From an uncultured Eubacteriales bacterium (GTDB lineage Bacteria; Bacillota; Clostridia; Lachnospirales; Lachnospiraceae), in the NCBI GenBank assembly GCA_900317515.1, contig ONHA01000006.1, positions 27,518 to 91,517 on the forward strand: DNA of 64,000 nt, in the 5' to 3' direction. Within the stretch, counting starts at the first letter, position 1, and every line of letters begins with the position of its first letter. The translations under genes and the position numbers were made by a program. This document shows positions 45,417-54,252 of this stretch, piece by piece. The notes below the pieces were generated by a model. The model saw only the letters and a program-made list of their open reading frames with translations, was not told the DNA's origin and did not search any database.

Positions 45417-46319
45417 ATGGTGTATTTGCTTCTGACTACATCATACAAGGTAAACATGGAGGAACATTTCAAAACACACATCTCATCCGAGCACAGGATG
45501 TTTGATCTTCATTTGAGAGAGACATTCCAGTACCGGGATTTAATATTCCTGCTTGTCAAGAAGGATTTTGCAGCGCTTTATAAACAGACGATCCTGGGAC
45601 CTCTCTGGGCGATCATTCAGCCGCTGCTCACAACGATTGTCTTTACGGTCGTGTTTGGAAACCTGGCCCGGTTGACAACAGCAGATATCGCCGGGGATTA
45701 CAATATTCCCGGCTTTTTATTTTATATGTGCGGAAATATCTGCTGGGGCTATTTTTCTTCGACACTCCACGCGACATCCGGTACATTTCTGACGAACCGG
45801 GTTACAATGGGGAAGGTCTACTATCCGAGACTTGTCGCGCCGATTGCAGCGGCGTTTTCGCAGATGATTGCATTTGTCATTCAGTTTGCAATGATGTTCA
45901 TTTTCTGGATGTTCTTTCTGATAAAAGGGGGAACAGGCATACAGATCACACCGCGGCTCTTTATGATCCCGGTGCTTGTACTGCACATGATCGTGCTGGC
46001 CGTCGGATTCGGAATCATCATTTCGTCTGTTACTACCAAATACCGGGATCTTGCCATGCTGGTGGGGTTCGGCCTTGAGCTCTGGCGCTATGGCTGTCCG
46101 GTTGCATATGGCTTGCAGCTGGTTCCGGAGAAGTTTATGGGGCTTTATATGCTGAATCCGGTGACGCCGGTTATCACAACATTCCGGTATGCTGTGTTCG
46201 GGTTCGGATATTTTAATCTTTGGTATTATATCCTGAGTGTTGTAATGAGTCTCATTGTCTTCCTGATCGGTCTGGTTCTTTTCAGCCGGATCGAGCGCAC
46301 GTTTATGGATACGATCTGA
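45417..46319 (+). CDS. wzm: ABC-2-type polysaccharide export permease (Wzm-like)
   Basis: A 300-residue permease with six hydrophobic helices. KQTILGPLWAIIQPLLTTIV followed by VFTVVFGNLARL is the characteristic N-terminal signature of Wzm/TagG/KpsM permeases. It pairs with the ATPase gene 12 bases downstream to export a completed lipid-linked polymer or large glycan. ATG 45417 follows AAAGAAAGGAAAT; a shorter start at 45456 is possible. GC content and codon use differ from the AT-rich genes before it. It belongs to the cassette enclosed by the 142-bp direct repeats. Confidence 0.92.
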   Translation: MVYLLLTTSYKVNMEEHFKTHISSEHRMFDLHLRETFQYRDLIFLLVKKDFAALYKQTILGPLWAIIQPLLTTIVFTVVFGNLARLTTADIAGDYNIPGFLFYMCGNICWGYFSSTLHATSGTFLTNRVTMGKVYYPRLVAPIAAAFSQMIAFVIQFAMMFIFWMFFLIKGGTGIQITPRLFMIPVLVLHMIVLAVGFGIIISSVTTKYRDLAMLVGFGLELWRYGCPVAYGLQLVPEKFMGLYMLNPVTPVITTFRYAVFGFGYFNLWYYILSVVMSLIVFLIGLVLFSRIERTFMDTI

Positions 46320-46331
46320 GAGGGGAAGTAT

Positions 46332-47615
46332 ATGAGCGAAACGATGCTTAAAGTGAGTCACATATCAAAACAATATAAGCTGGGGCAGATCGGCGGAACG
46401 ACGCTTCGGGATGAGCTTCAGCGCTGGTCTGCGAAAATGAGGCATCGGGAAGATCCGACCCAAAAGATCGGCGCCGTCGGTTACAAGGCAGGAGAGACCT
46501 TCATGGCTCTGGATGACGTGTCGTTTACGGTCCGAAAGGGGGAACGCATTGGAATAATCGGCCATAACGGGGCCGGAAAATCCACTCTGCTGAAGCTGAT
46601 TGCGCGGATCACCGCACCGACGAAAGGGGATATCTGGATGAATGGCCGGGTGGCCTCCATGCTGGAAGTCGGAACCGGATTTCACGGTGAGCTGACCGGG
46701 CGCGAGAATATTTACATGAACGGCGCCATTCTGGGCATGAAGAAAAAGGAGATTGACGCCAAGATCGAGGACATTATTGAATTTTCCGAGTGCCGGCAGT
46801 TTATCGATACGCCGGTCAAGCGGTATTCATCGGGAATGTATGTGAAGCTGGCATTCTCTGTGGCGGCGCATCTTGATTCGGAGATCATGATCATGGATGA
46901 AGTGCTGGCAGTGGGGGATATGGCATTTCAAAACAAGTGTCTGGAGAAGATGAGCGATGTGTCGAAGACAGAGGGAAGAACGATCCTGTATGTCAGCCAC
47001 AATATGAATACGATATGGCAGCTGTGCGAGCGGTGTATCGTTCTGAAGCACGGCAAGATTATCTTTGACGGTGATGTTGAAAAGGGAATAGATTGTTACT
47101 CCGAGAACAACTACAGCAATGAGCCGGCTGTCAATTATGAGGAAATTCCGGGTCCGCGCTGGCTCCTTGCGCCGAAAATCAGGCTGCTGTCCGCTGCTTA
47201 CACAGACAGAAAGCACAGCAAATTCGGGACGGATGAAAAAATAAAGTTCCGGTTGGCCTGGGAAAATCTCAGCAGAGTGAAGAACGTTGGCCTGCGCGTT
47301 GAGATCCGGACGTTAAGCGAGATTCGGTTGGCTACTTATGTACTCTATGATTTTTACTCAGGGGAGGCAGATAAAAAAGCGGAGCTGACGGCTGAGTTTG
47401 ATCCGCATGAATTTGCCGAAGGGTTCTACTATATGACATTTACATTTTTCGAGCATGATGTCAGGGGCAGCCAGGCGGACATCGAGTGCCGGAAAGGCTT
47501 ATGTTTTGAGATCACTTCAACAAAACATACCGGCAAACTGAACTGGCAGCCGGCTAAGTGGGGCTATCTGGCGCTGGATGAAATTGAAGCACTGTCTGTT
47601 GCAGAGATTGGATGA
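46332..47615 (+). CDS. wzt: Polysaccharide ABC exporter ATPase with C-terminal Wzt domain
   Basis: A 427-residue protein. Walker A is GHNGAGKS (77-84), the signature region is RYSSGMYVKLAFSVAA, Walker B is IMIMDEVLAVGD and the H-loop is YVSHNM. Residues about 250-427 form an extra beta-rich domain of the Wzt C-terminal type, which in O-antigen exporters recognises the capped end of the polymer. Its presence suggests that the exported chain carries a terminal modification. The ribosome site GAGGGGAAG precedes ATG 46332. Confidence 0.93.
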   Translation: MSETMLKVSHISKQYKLGQIGGTTLRDELQRWSAKMRHREDPTQKIGAVGYKAGETFMALDDVSFTVRKGERIGIIGHNGAGKSTLLKLIARITAPTKGDIWMNGRVASMLEVGTGFHGELTGRENIYMNGAILGMKKKEIDAKIEDIIEFSECRQFIDTPVKRYSSGMYVKLAFSVAAHLDSEIMIMDEVLAVGDMAFQNKCLEKMSDVSKTEGRTILYVSHNMNTIWQLCERCIVLKHGKIIFDGDVEKGIDCYSENNYSNEPAVNYEEIPGPRWLLAPKIRLLSAAYTDRKHSKFGTDEKIKFRLAWENLSRVKNVGLRVEIRTLSEIRLATYVLYDFYSGEADKKAELTAEFDPHEFAEGFYYMTFTFFEHDVRGSQADIECRKGLCFEITSTKHTGKLNWQPAKWGYLALDEIEALSVAEIG

Positions 47616-47619
47616 ATAT

Positions 47620-48636
47620 ATGGAGAAAATGATGGTATCTGTCAGCGTGCTGATGCCGGTGTACAATACGCCGGCCGGTTTCCTTGCGGAAGCTGTGGAA
47701 AGTATATTGAATCAAACATTTGGAGAATTCGAGTTTCTCATCGTTGACGATTGTTCAACTCTGAAAGAGACAACGGAGTATCTGAATTCGCTGGATGATC
47801 CCCGGGTGAAAATCATAAGAAATCATGAAAACCTGGGTATCACAAAATCGCTGAATATCGGAATCAGGGAAGCTGCCGGAAAGTACATAGCAAGGATGGA
47901 CAGCGATGACATCTCGCTGCCGCAGCGGCTGGAAAAACAGTATGCGTTTATGGAAGCGCATCCGGAGGTTGTTGTGTGCGGATCAAGAGCACAGCGCTTT
48001 GGGACTCTCAGCAGTATCTGGCATGTTGCTACAGGGGACCAGGAATTGTATCGAATCAGATTACTGTTTGGAAATGCCGGACCCGCTCATCCTTCCGTAA
48101 TGTACAGAAGAGAAGATTTGCTCAAGTATCATCTGTTCTACGACGAAAGGATTAGGTATGCCCAGGATTATATGATGTGGGTTAATGCTTTGCGTGTTGG
48201 GGTCGTGCACTGCATGGATGATATACTCATACGCTATCGGTTTCATGAAGGACAGGTGAGTACGGCAAAAGCAGCGGAGCAGCGAAGGTGCGATAATATT
48301 ATTCAGGCAGAGCAGTTAAGCTGCTTGCTGGACCATGTTGATTTGCAGACTGCTGATAGGCATAAGAGCTATGTCGATGATGACATACTTACGGAAGAGA
48401 GTTACAGATGGTTTAAGAAACTCATAGAGGCAAATAATAAAAAGGGAGTCTATGACAAAGGTAAGTTTAGAACGCATGTTGAGAGCCTGATCGAGGATAA
48501 ACTGTATCCGACATATGGAATCAACTGGAAAAACCTGTACTCATTTAGAATTCTTTTTAAATATTTGCCGGCATCCTATGTGTTTTACAAAGCCAAAAAG
48601 ATTGTGGCGCATAAACTGGGAAGGATACGGTATTAG
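47620..48636 (+). CDS. GT2-family glycosyltransferase within the exporter cassette
   Basis: A GT-A enzyme of about 338 residues from ATG 47620, with SVSVLMPVYNTPAGFLAEAV, LIVDDCSTLKETT, NLGITKSLNIGIREAAGKYI and the metal site RMDSDDISLPQRLEKQ. Alternative ATGs at 47629 and 47632 have a closer GGAG, so the first few residues are uncertain. It starts 4 bases after the Wzt stop and ends 5 bases before the second direct repeat, making it the last gene of the inserted cassette. It may cap or extend the polymer recognised by Wzt. Confidence 0.87.
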   Translation: MEKMMVSVSVLMPVYNTPAGFLAEAVESILNQTFGEFEFLIVDDCSTLKETTEYLNSLDDPRVKIIRNHENLGITKSLNIGIREAAGKYIARMDSDDISLPQRLEKQYAFMEAHPEVVVCGSRAQRFGTLSSIWHVATGDQELYRIRLLFGNAGPAHPSVMYRREDLLKYHLFYDERIRYAQDYMMWVNALRVGVVHCMDDILIRYRFHEGQVSTAKAAEQRRCDNIIQAEQLSCLLDHVDLQTADRHKSYVDDDILTEESYRWFKKLIEANNKKGVYDKGKFRTHVESLIEDKLYPTYGINWKNLYSFRILFKYLPASYVFYKAKKIVAHKLGRIRY

Positions 48637-48641
48637 TGTGC

Positions 48642-48783
48642 GCGGTAAGATGTATGAAAGAGAATCTGTCTTATGGCGTTTACTCCTGCCCTTTAAAAAC
48701 CCCAAAAGGGCAGTGCAAGGGAAGATGAGGATAACAGAGGCAGACGAGATGGGAGCAACGGATAAGGAAAAACTCCATACAAG
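48642..48783 (+). repeat. Direct-repeat copy 2 of the exporter-cassette junction
   Basis: 142 bp identical to 45135-45180 joined to 45247-45342. It begins with a fragment of the preceding GT2 gene's end and runs into the true start of the GT2-deacetylase gene at 48725. The two copies bracket 45343-48641, the Wzm-Wzt-GT2 cassette. Confidence 0.92.
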
Positions 48784-50353
48784 CGAATCAGCAGCTGCAG
48801 TCAGTGTGATCATGAGTGTATACAACTGCGCTCTTTATCTTGCTGAAGCGATCGAGTCGATCCTGCGCCAGACGTTTACGGATTGGGAGCTTATCATCTG
48901 TGATGATGGGTCGACCGACGGGACCTACACGGTGGCGAAACAATACGAAGAGCGGTACCCGGATAGAGTGCGGCTCATTCGTCTTATGCAGAACTCCGGC
49001 CAGGCTATCGCCCGCAACCGGTGTCTCGCTCTCGCAAGAGGAGAGTATGTCGCTACGATGGATGGGGACGATACGTGTGATCCGGAGCGGCTTAAGAAGG
49101 AGTATGATTTTCTGGAGAAACACCCGGAAGTCGACTTTGTCGGCACGGGAATGACCATATTCGACGAGGACGGAGCCTGGGGCGCCAGCATCCCGAAGGA
49201 GAACCCGGAGGCGAAGGACTTTACGAAAGGGATACCGTTCTGCGCGGCGACCTGCCTTTTTCGGAGAGAAGCCCTGGAGGCTGTGGGCGGATATCGGGAG
49301 GAAGCTAAGTACCGGCGGCTTGAGGATGTGGATCTCTTTGTGCGGCTGTATGCACACGGATTTACGGGGATGAATATCCGGGAGCCGCTGTATGATTACC
49401 GGGAATATCGGGCGACGCTCGGCAGGCGGAGCTTTAGAGTGCGCCTTAAATGTACGGTTTATGTCAGCGAGATCGTGAAGCTCCTTAAACTTCCCGCCTG
49501 GATGAGTCTCTTCGGAGTGAGGAATTTGCTGGTGGGGCTTCTGCCCCGCGGACTTTACCGTGCGCTCCATCATCTCAAATATCGCTCAGAAAATGAAAAG
49601 AAGACCGCGGCGCGGGTGATTCTTTCATTTGACGACGGACGCAAAGACCAGGCGGAGATCGCAAGATATCTCAAGGAACAGGGGGTTCCTGCCGTCTTCA
49701 ACATAACAACCGGCTATATTGAGGGACGATGCCCGCATATAGCGAGTGTTCCGCCGATGAGCGCAGAGGATGTGCGGTGGATCGCCGGGCAGCCTCTGTT
49801 TGAGGTGGCTTCGCACGGAGATATGCACGAGAATACGGTGGCGGATATTGCGGCGGGAAGAGAGATGGTTTTTGAAATGCTGGGGACGGAGCCGGCAGGC
49901 ATCGGTTTTGCTTCGCCGGATTCGAAGATGTCTCCTGCATTTGTTGAACGCCATGAAGAACAGCTTAAAAAGCTTGGATTTTCTTATGTGAGGACAGGGA
50001 GCTCGGTGCGTACGTGGCGGCCGGTTCGCATTTTCTTGAGAAAGTTTGGAAGGGTGGTTCATTGGCCGATTTTGTACAGGATCGCTTACGGTGAGTCACT
50101 TGCGGACGCTTCGGAAAAGTTCTGCTTTACAAGTGTGCCGGTTATGGCGGATACTACACTTAAAGAGGTGAAAACTATCGTTGAGCTGGCGGCTCGCCGG
50201 GGTAAGGTTTGTGTGCTGATGTTCCACAGTATCTCCGGGGATGGGAGCACTGATCTCTGGACCTGGGATAGGGGGCGGTTTGAAGAACTGGTTCAGTATC
50301 TTAAGGACAGGCAGGCAGAGGGGGAGCTTGCGGTGACGACGATGGAGTTCTGA
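48725..50353 (+). CDS. Fusion of GT2 glycosyltransferase and NodB-type polysaccharide deacetylase
   Basis: From ATG 48725 (ribosome site AAGGGAAG) the product is 542 residues. Residues 1-290 are a GT2 domain: SVIMSVYNCALYLAEAIESI, ICDDGSTDGTYT, the metal site ATMDGDDTCDPERLKKEYDF, and LEDVDLFVRLY. Residues about 298-542 are a CE4/NodB domain with ILSFDDGRKD (Asp303, Asp304) and the metal-binding His364 and His368 in SHGDMHENT; a terminal CVLMFHSISG is the family's last strand. A single chain could add an N-acetylated sugar and deacetylate a sugar or make a related change. An earlier in-frame ATG at 48650 lies in duplicated DNA and is not favoured. Confidence 0.85.
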   Translation: MRITEADEMGATDKEKLHTSESAAAVSVIMSVYNCALYLAEAIESILRQTFTDWELIICDDGSTDGTYTVAKQYEERYPDRVRLIRLMQNSGQAIARNRCLALARGEYVATMDGDDTCDPERLKKEYDFLEKHPEVDFVGTGMTIFDEDGAWGASIPKENPEAKDFTKGIPFCAATCLFRREALEAVGGYREEAKYRRLEDVDLFVRLYAHGFTGMNIREPLYDYREYRATLGRRSFRVRLKCTVYVSEIVKLLKLPAWMSLFGVRNLLVGLLPRGLYRALHHLKYRSENEKKTAARVILSFDDGRKDQAEIARYLKEQGVPAVFNITTGYIEGRCPHIASVPPMSAEDVRWIAGQPLFEVASHGDMHENTVADIAAGREMVFEMLGTEPAGIGFASPDSKMSPAFVERHEEQLKKLGFSYVRTGSSVRTWRPVRIFLRKFGRVVHWPILYRIAYGESLADASEKFCFTSVPVMADTTLKEVKTIVELAARRGKVCVLMFHSISGDGSTDLWTWDRGRFEELVQYLKDRQAEGELAVTTMEF

Positions 50354-50396
50354 GGCAGGACTTCCTGGGAATCTGCATTTTTAGGAGAGAAAGATA

Positions 50397-53300
50397 ATGG
50401 CTGGAAGGGATAAATCGGAAGAAAAGAAACATCTGAAGCTGATTACGCTGTACAGGGAGGCGGTTCATCAGGTTGAACCAAATGACGAGTGCCGCGGGGC
50501 GGATGAGCATCGGAGGCTGACGCTGACGATGGATTATTTCGATGCTCTGGAGGTGAAGGATGACTTTGCTGACGGCGATCAAATCAGAGCGTTTTTCGGG
50601 CAGAATATCGATGAAGAATTGAATGACTATGATGTGGCGATGCACAGCATTCCGATCTACTGTCCGGAAAATGAAATTACGGTTCAGGCAAGAGAAAAAG
50701 ACCCGCTCTATGGTGATCCGTTTGAGGAAAGGCAGGGGGCAGGATACCTCTGCCTGATTCAGGTTTATATAACTCCTGAGGTATTAAGACGAATCGATGT
50801 CTATAAATCTGTGGAAGGAGATAAGACGGAGGCGGCCTCGAAAGTGTATGGTTGTTTCTTTAATGACCTTCATGAGGCAATGCGGGAGTATACATCAAAT
50901 AATTTCTATGAGGTGATGGAGGACGGAAGCAGAAAGTGCACTGAAGAGGGTTTCTGCTACAGCATCTATCAGTCGCTGTCTATTGGAGACTTTATGATCG
51001 GCATTCGGAGCCGGAGCCTTGATTGTGTGTTTCGGATTGTGAGGGCGATCAGACGGAGAAAGTTTGTTGATATTTATGATAAAGGCACGAGTGTCGGTGA
51101 GAATGATCCGAAATCCCTGATTCTTTATAAAACATATACGATTGTCAGTATCAGCAATATGGTCATTCCGGAAGAGAACGACAGGGCGAAGACCTTGGAC
51201 GGGGGAAACAGGTTCGTTTTGAGAGCGGTTCTGTCAAATCATTATTGGGATGATGAGAAGAAGATAGAAAGGGAATTTCCTCCGGATCTCTATTTGTACA
51301 GTTCTGAGTTCAAGTGGCTCCATGGGCGATATAATTTCTCGGTGGAGCTTAGTGAGTCTGCCTTTTTGCGTCTGCTTCCTACAATAAAACAGTGCAAACT
51401 GAATCAGATTGAGACGGAGAACAGGAAAGTCAAGCTCACTGACAGGGAGGAGAATATCTGTGGTTTTTTAGAATTTCTCCTGCTTGAAGGTTATATTTCA
51501 CACCTGAATGAGCGATATGTGGCAGGCAATAATCCGGCTGTTAAGCAGACAGAAAAGAGACAAAATGATATAGTTGTCCCGTTTTGTGATCTTCGAAAAG
51601 AAGAGGGCTATTTTAATGAGGCAATAAATGAACAGCTGACTGCTTTGAAGGATGATATTCAGAAATTGAACAATCGTATAAAGGGGTTAAACACATCGAG
51701 GGAGAGCCTCTTTTATAATGCCCGCCTGCTTAATCGGTTAGCAAATACTTGCAGCGCTATCAACGGTTACTCAGACTCCAGGGTTTATGCAGTAATCATC
51801 ATTCGGTTAATTAAGGCTGTTCTGAGCGGTGCTGAAGATTATCTGAATGTTTATACCGAGGCGAAGGACTTAGGCATCATCAGGCAGATGGATGATGAAC
51901 TGAATGGGGCGATAACAGATCTGAATGAATTCTCAAAATATATCTTAGATAACAGTATGCAGTCGATTCAGGCACCGGATTTTAATCTGGAGTCTCATAC
52001 CAGCGTGGAAAAGCTCATGATGAGTTACAGCGCCTTTCTGCAGAACATGATCGACTGGTTCGGTTCTACGGATTTCGCGAAAAGTATAGGCGGACTGCGA
52101 GAGAAGTATGTAACGGTAATGGTCCCGAAGGCTGTTGACAATGGTATTTCCATAAAAGCGTATTACTATCGGCTGAATGAGAATATTTCTGAGAACGATG
52201 GCGCCGAAAAACTGCTGGCGGTACACTGTCCGTCTTTCTATACACTTACGGACTTTGCGGGGGCAATCGGCCGCCTGATGCATGAACTGGCTCATAATCT
52301 TCGGTATGAGAGCCGGGAGAAGAGAAATGAGTTTATTATCAGGTATAGTGCGGGGCTATTGTTCAATCAGCTCGGCGTGGATATGATGGAGCGTCTTCGG
52401 ATGGAGATTGAATCCTTAAAAGAGACGGTGAAGGCACAGGAAGTGCTTGATGAATGTTTTGCGGAGAGCTTTATTTCATACCTCAAAATGTACCTGAAGA
52501 ATAATATACCTGATTATAAGAAGATGAAACTTCTTAACCTTACAGAGGCGATTAAGAAGTGTTACATAGACCTTGTGAAAACAGTTTCGTATCTTGGCTC
52601 ACTGAGAAATTCTATTATAAAATTTGTCCGAAGTGAGGATTATTCTATTCTTGCTGATGAGCAAATTAAGAAGATCTGGGATTTTTACGAACTGTTTTTC
52701 GAAGAGAATGCGAATCCTGATAAATATGCGGAATTGCAGGAGAAATCAAGAAAAGAACTGGTCATGTTATTAAGAGAGGTTCTTTATAACACTGCTAATG
52801 ATGAACCTATGGAATGTGCCAGAGGTTTATACGATATGCTTGGCAATGGCCTTCCTGATGAAGATGCTGAGAGATTCTTTTATACCTGTAAAAGTGCTGC
52901 GACCTTTATAAAAGAGCTGACACGAAGCGTGTCGGAAAAAGTGGATCAATTTCAGGGAACACCGGACGGGAGGAAGATTGCCAGACATTTATCGATGGGT
53001 TATTACTATGTATCAGACAGTGCATCAATTGACTTTATGGATAACATGCGGCTGAGCATACGCAGAACTAAAACGGAATCGTTTGATTTTTGGGATAGAA
53101 ATATCTATCTCTACAGAGAAGTGGCATCGGATCTTTTTATGGCGAAGGTCCTTGGCCTGACGCAGTTCGGATATCTTAATTACTGCACGCAGTATATTCC
53201 TGTAGATGGTGAAATGGATGACAGCTACACCGCAAGGGTAGCATTGACTATATATGCAATGAATGGTACAAAAGAAGCTTTGAGCAGAGAAAGTCAATCT

Positions 53301-53882
53301 TTCATGTGGAAGACAATGTTCCATTCTTTGTGCAATTATCTCGGTAAAGAAATTTATAAAGTTATCGATAATGCGGCAGGAGAATTGTCAGAGCAATTAA
53401 TGGATATCGGTGCAGGAATGGAAAACTATGCAGCACGCCCGGTAAACAATGAAGTTAAAATGCTGGAACTTGTTGAGGTGTGGGGTAAAACCTTGTCCAG
53501 GCTGTGCGATAAAACAGGGAATCAACATATTTCCGGGGTTCTGATGCAGTGCAGCTTTCTGTGCAGAAATTTTCTGAAGGTACGCAGCCGTTATGTTGCG
53601 TACCTGGGAAAACTGAGTTGGTCAGCTGCGTTGGCGGAGGACCTTGCGGAAGGCGGAAAAGCGCTTGGACTGTTGCACGAAGAACTCAGGAACACCTCTC
53701 TTTGGCGGTATTGCTGCACGATAGGAGAACGCTTTAATGAGCCGGCGGCAATAGACAGAACCGAATCCGGCACTTTCTCTGTGCAGGACATGAATGAATT
53801 TGTGCTGCAAATGCATTATGATATGCTATTTCGAAATATTGATAAATTTAATAGACAAAGTGGGAGTTCTGTGATAAGATAG
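50397..53882 (+). CDS. Large protein with gluzincin-type zinc metallopeptidase signature
   Basis: A 1161-residue cytoplasmic protein (no signal or membrane helix). In its middle, RLMHELAHNLRYE supplies HExxH (His629-His633), and 53 residues later DECFAESFISYLK supplies Glu686 and an ECFAESF motif, the spacing and form seen in gluzincins such as anthrax lethal-factor-like proteases. Residues 1-400 are a beta/alpha region without recognised domains; a short coiled coil spans about 415-440 (LTALKDDIQKLNNRIKGLNT); the C-terminal 450 residues are helical, with REVASDLFMAKVLG near 907. I do not recognise the family. GGAGAGAAAGATA precedes the ATG. A terminator-like hairpin follows, then a small gene, an ATPase and an HNH nuclease, suggesting a protease-containing defence module. 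Confidence 0.8.
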   Translation: MAGRDKSEEKKHLKLITLYREAVHQVEPNDECRGADEHRRLTLTMDYFDALEVKDDFADGDQIRAFFGQNIDEELNDYDVAMHSIPIYCPENEITVQAREKDPLYGDPFEERQGAGYLCLIQVYITPEVLRRIDVYKSVEGDKTEAASKVYGCFFNDLHEAMREYTSNNFYEVMEDGSRKCTEEGFCYSIYQSLSIGDFMIGIRSRSLDCVFRIVRAIRRRKFVDIYDKGTSVGENDPKSLILYKTYTIVSISNMVIPEENDRAKTLDGGNRFVLRAVLSNHYWDDEKKIEREFPPDLYLYSSEFKWLHGRYNFSVELSESAFLRLLPTIKQCKLNQIETENRKVKLTDREENICGFLEFLLLEGYISHLNERYVAGNNPAVKQTEKRQNDIVVPFCDLRKEEGYFNEAINEQLTALKDDIQKLNNRIKGLNTSRESLFYNARLLNRLANTCSAINGYSDSRVYAVIIIRLIKAVLSGAEDYLNVYTEAKDLGIIRQMDDELNGAITDLNEFSKYILDNSMQSIQAPDFNLESHTSVEKLMMSYSAFLQNMIDWFGSTDFAKSIGGLREKYVTVMVPKAVDNGISIKAYYYRLNENISENDGAEKLLAVHCPSFYTLTDFAGAIGRLMHELAHNLRYESREKRNEFIIRYSAGLLFNQLGVDMMERLRMEIESLKETVKAQEVLDECFAESFISYLKMYLKNNIPDYKKMKLLNLTEAIKKCYIDLVKTVSYLGSLRNSIIKFVRSEDYSILADEQIKKIWDFYELFFEENANPDKYAELQEKSRKELVMLLREVLYNTANDEPMECARGLYDMLGNGLPDEDAERFFYTCKSAATFIKELTRSVSEKVDQFQGTPDGRKIARHLSMGYYYVSDSASIDFMDNMRLSIRRTKTESFDFWDRNIYLYREVASDLFMAKVLGLTQFGYLNYCTQYIPVDGEMDDSYTARVALTIYAMNGTKEALSRESQSFMWKTMFHSLCNYLGKEIYKVIDNAAGELSEQLMDIGAGMENYAARPVNNEVKMLELVEVWGKTLSRLCDKTGNQHISGVLMQCSFLCRNFLKVRSRYVAYLGKLSWSAALAEDLAEGGKALGLLHEELRNTSLWRYCCTIGERFNEPAAIDRTESGTFSVQDMNEFVLQMHYDMLFRNIDKFNRQSGSSVIR

Positions 53883-53903
53883 TGGGGTAACGTGGAGTGT
53901 CGT

Positions 53904-53933
53904 GGGGAAAAAGCACGCTTTTTCCCCTGTTTT
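53904..53933 (+). terminator. Terminator-like hairpin after the large metallopeptidase gene
   Basis: GGGGAAAAAG / CTTTTTCCCC, a perfect 10-bp stem with a CACG loop, followed by TGTTTTG. The T-tract is interrupted, so termination may be partial. Confidence 0.75.
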
Positions 53934-53963
53934 GTATAAATTTGAAAGGAGCAGCAAACAGCG

Positions 53964-54185
53964 ATGAGTTCAAACCTGAACAGCCCGCATCGGAGTGAAT
54001 CGTTTGCCGGGGACGAGTTGGGAGACAATTTGATAGTCGGCAGCTTCGAGACATCAGAGTACCTTGCCAATAAAGGTTTGGTAACGCCATGGCTGAGAAA
54101 CAGGCATATTGACTGGACGGATATCTCGGAAGCTGACAAGTATATTTCTGAAATAAAAAACTGGAAGAATGATACGATCGACTGA
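53964..54185 (+). CDS. Small 73-residue protein between two terminator hairpins
   Basis: A short acidic, probably soluble protein (SSNLNSPHRSESFAGDELGD at the start, SEYLANKGLVTPWLRNRHID in the middle, a charged helix ISEADKYISEIKNW at the end). No known family, membrane helix or DNA-binding motif is evident. Initiation is well supported by GAAAGGAGCAGCAAACAGCG before ATG 53964. It is enclosed by a hairpin 31 bases upstream and a strong terminator 3 bases after its stop, and so may be expressed separately from the ATPase and nuclease genes that follow. It could be an antitoxin-like, sensor or adaptor component of the putative defence unit; this is inference from position. Confidence 0.65.
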   Translation: MSSNLNSPHRSESFAGDELGDNLIVGSFETSEYLANKGLVTPWLRNRHIDWTDISEADKYISEIKNWKNDTID

Positions 54186-54187
54186 AC

Positions 54188-54227
54188 AAAATCCGAATTT
54201 CACGGCCCTGTGAAATCGGATTTTTTT
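54188..54227 (+). terminator. Strong terminator directly upstream of the ATPase gene
   Basis: AAATCCG-A-ATTTCAC pairs with GTGAAAT-CGGATTT around a GGCCCT loop (14 pairs with one bulge), followed by seven T. Only 25 bases separate its end from the ATPase start, too few for a full promoter, so ATPase and nuclease expression should depend on read-through or on a promoter inside the upstream gene. Confidence 0.88.
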
Positions 54228-54252
54228 ATTTAAGCGAAACGAGGACCAGCTG

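Noticed and set aside
48515-48724. Longer N-terminus for the GT2-deacetylase gene
   Set aside because: This part is antisense-like read-through of the upstream GT2 gene and duplicated junction DNA; ATG 48725 matches the start retained in the upstream repeat copy.
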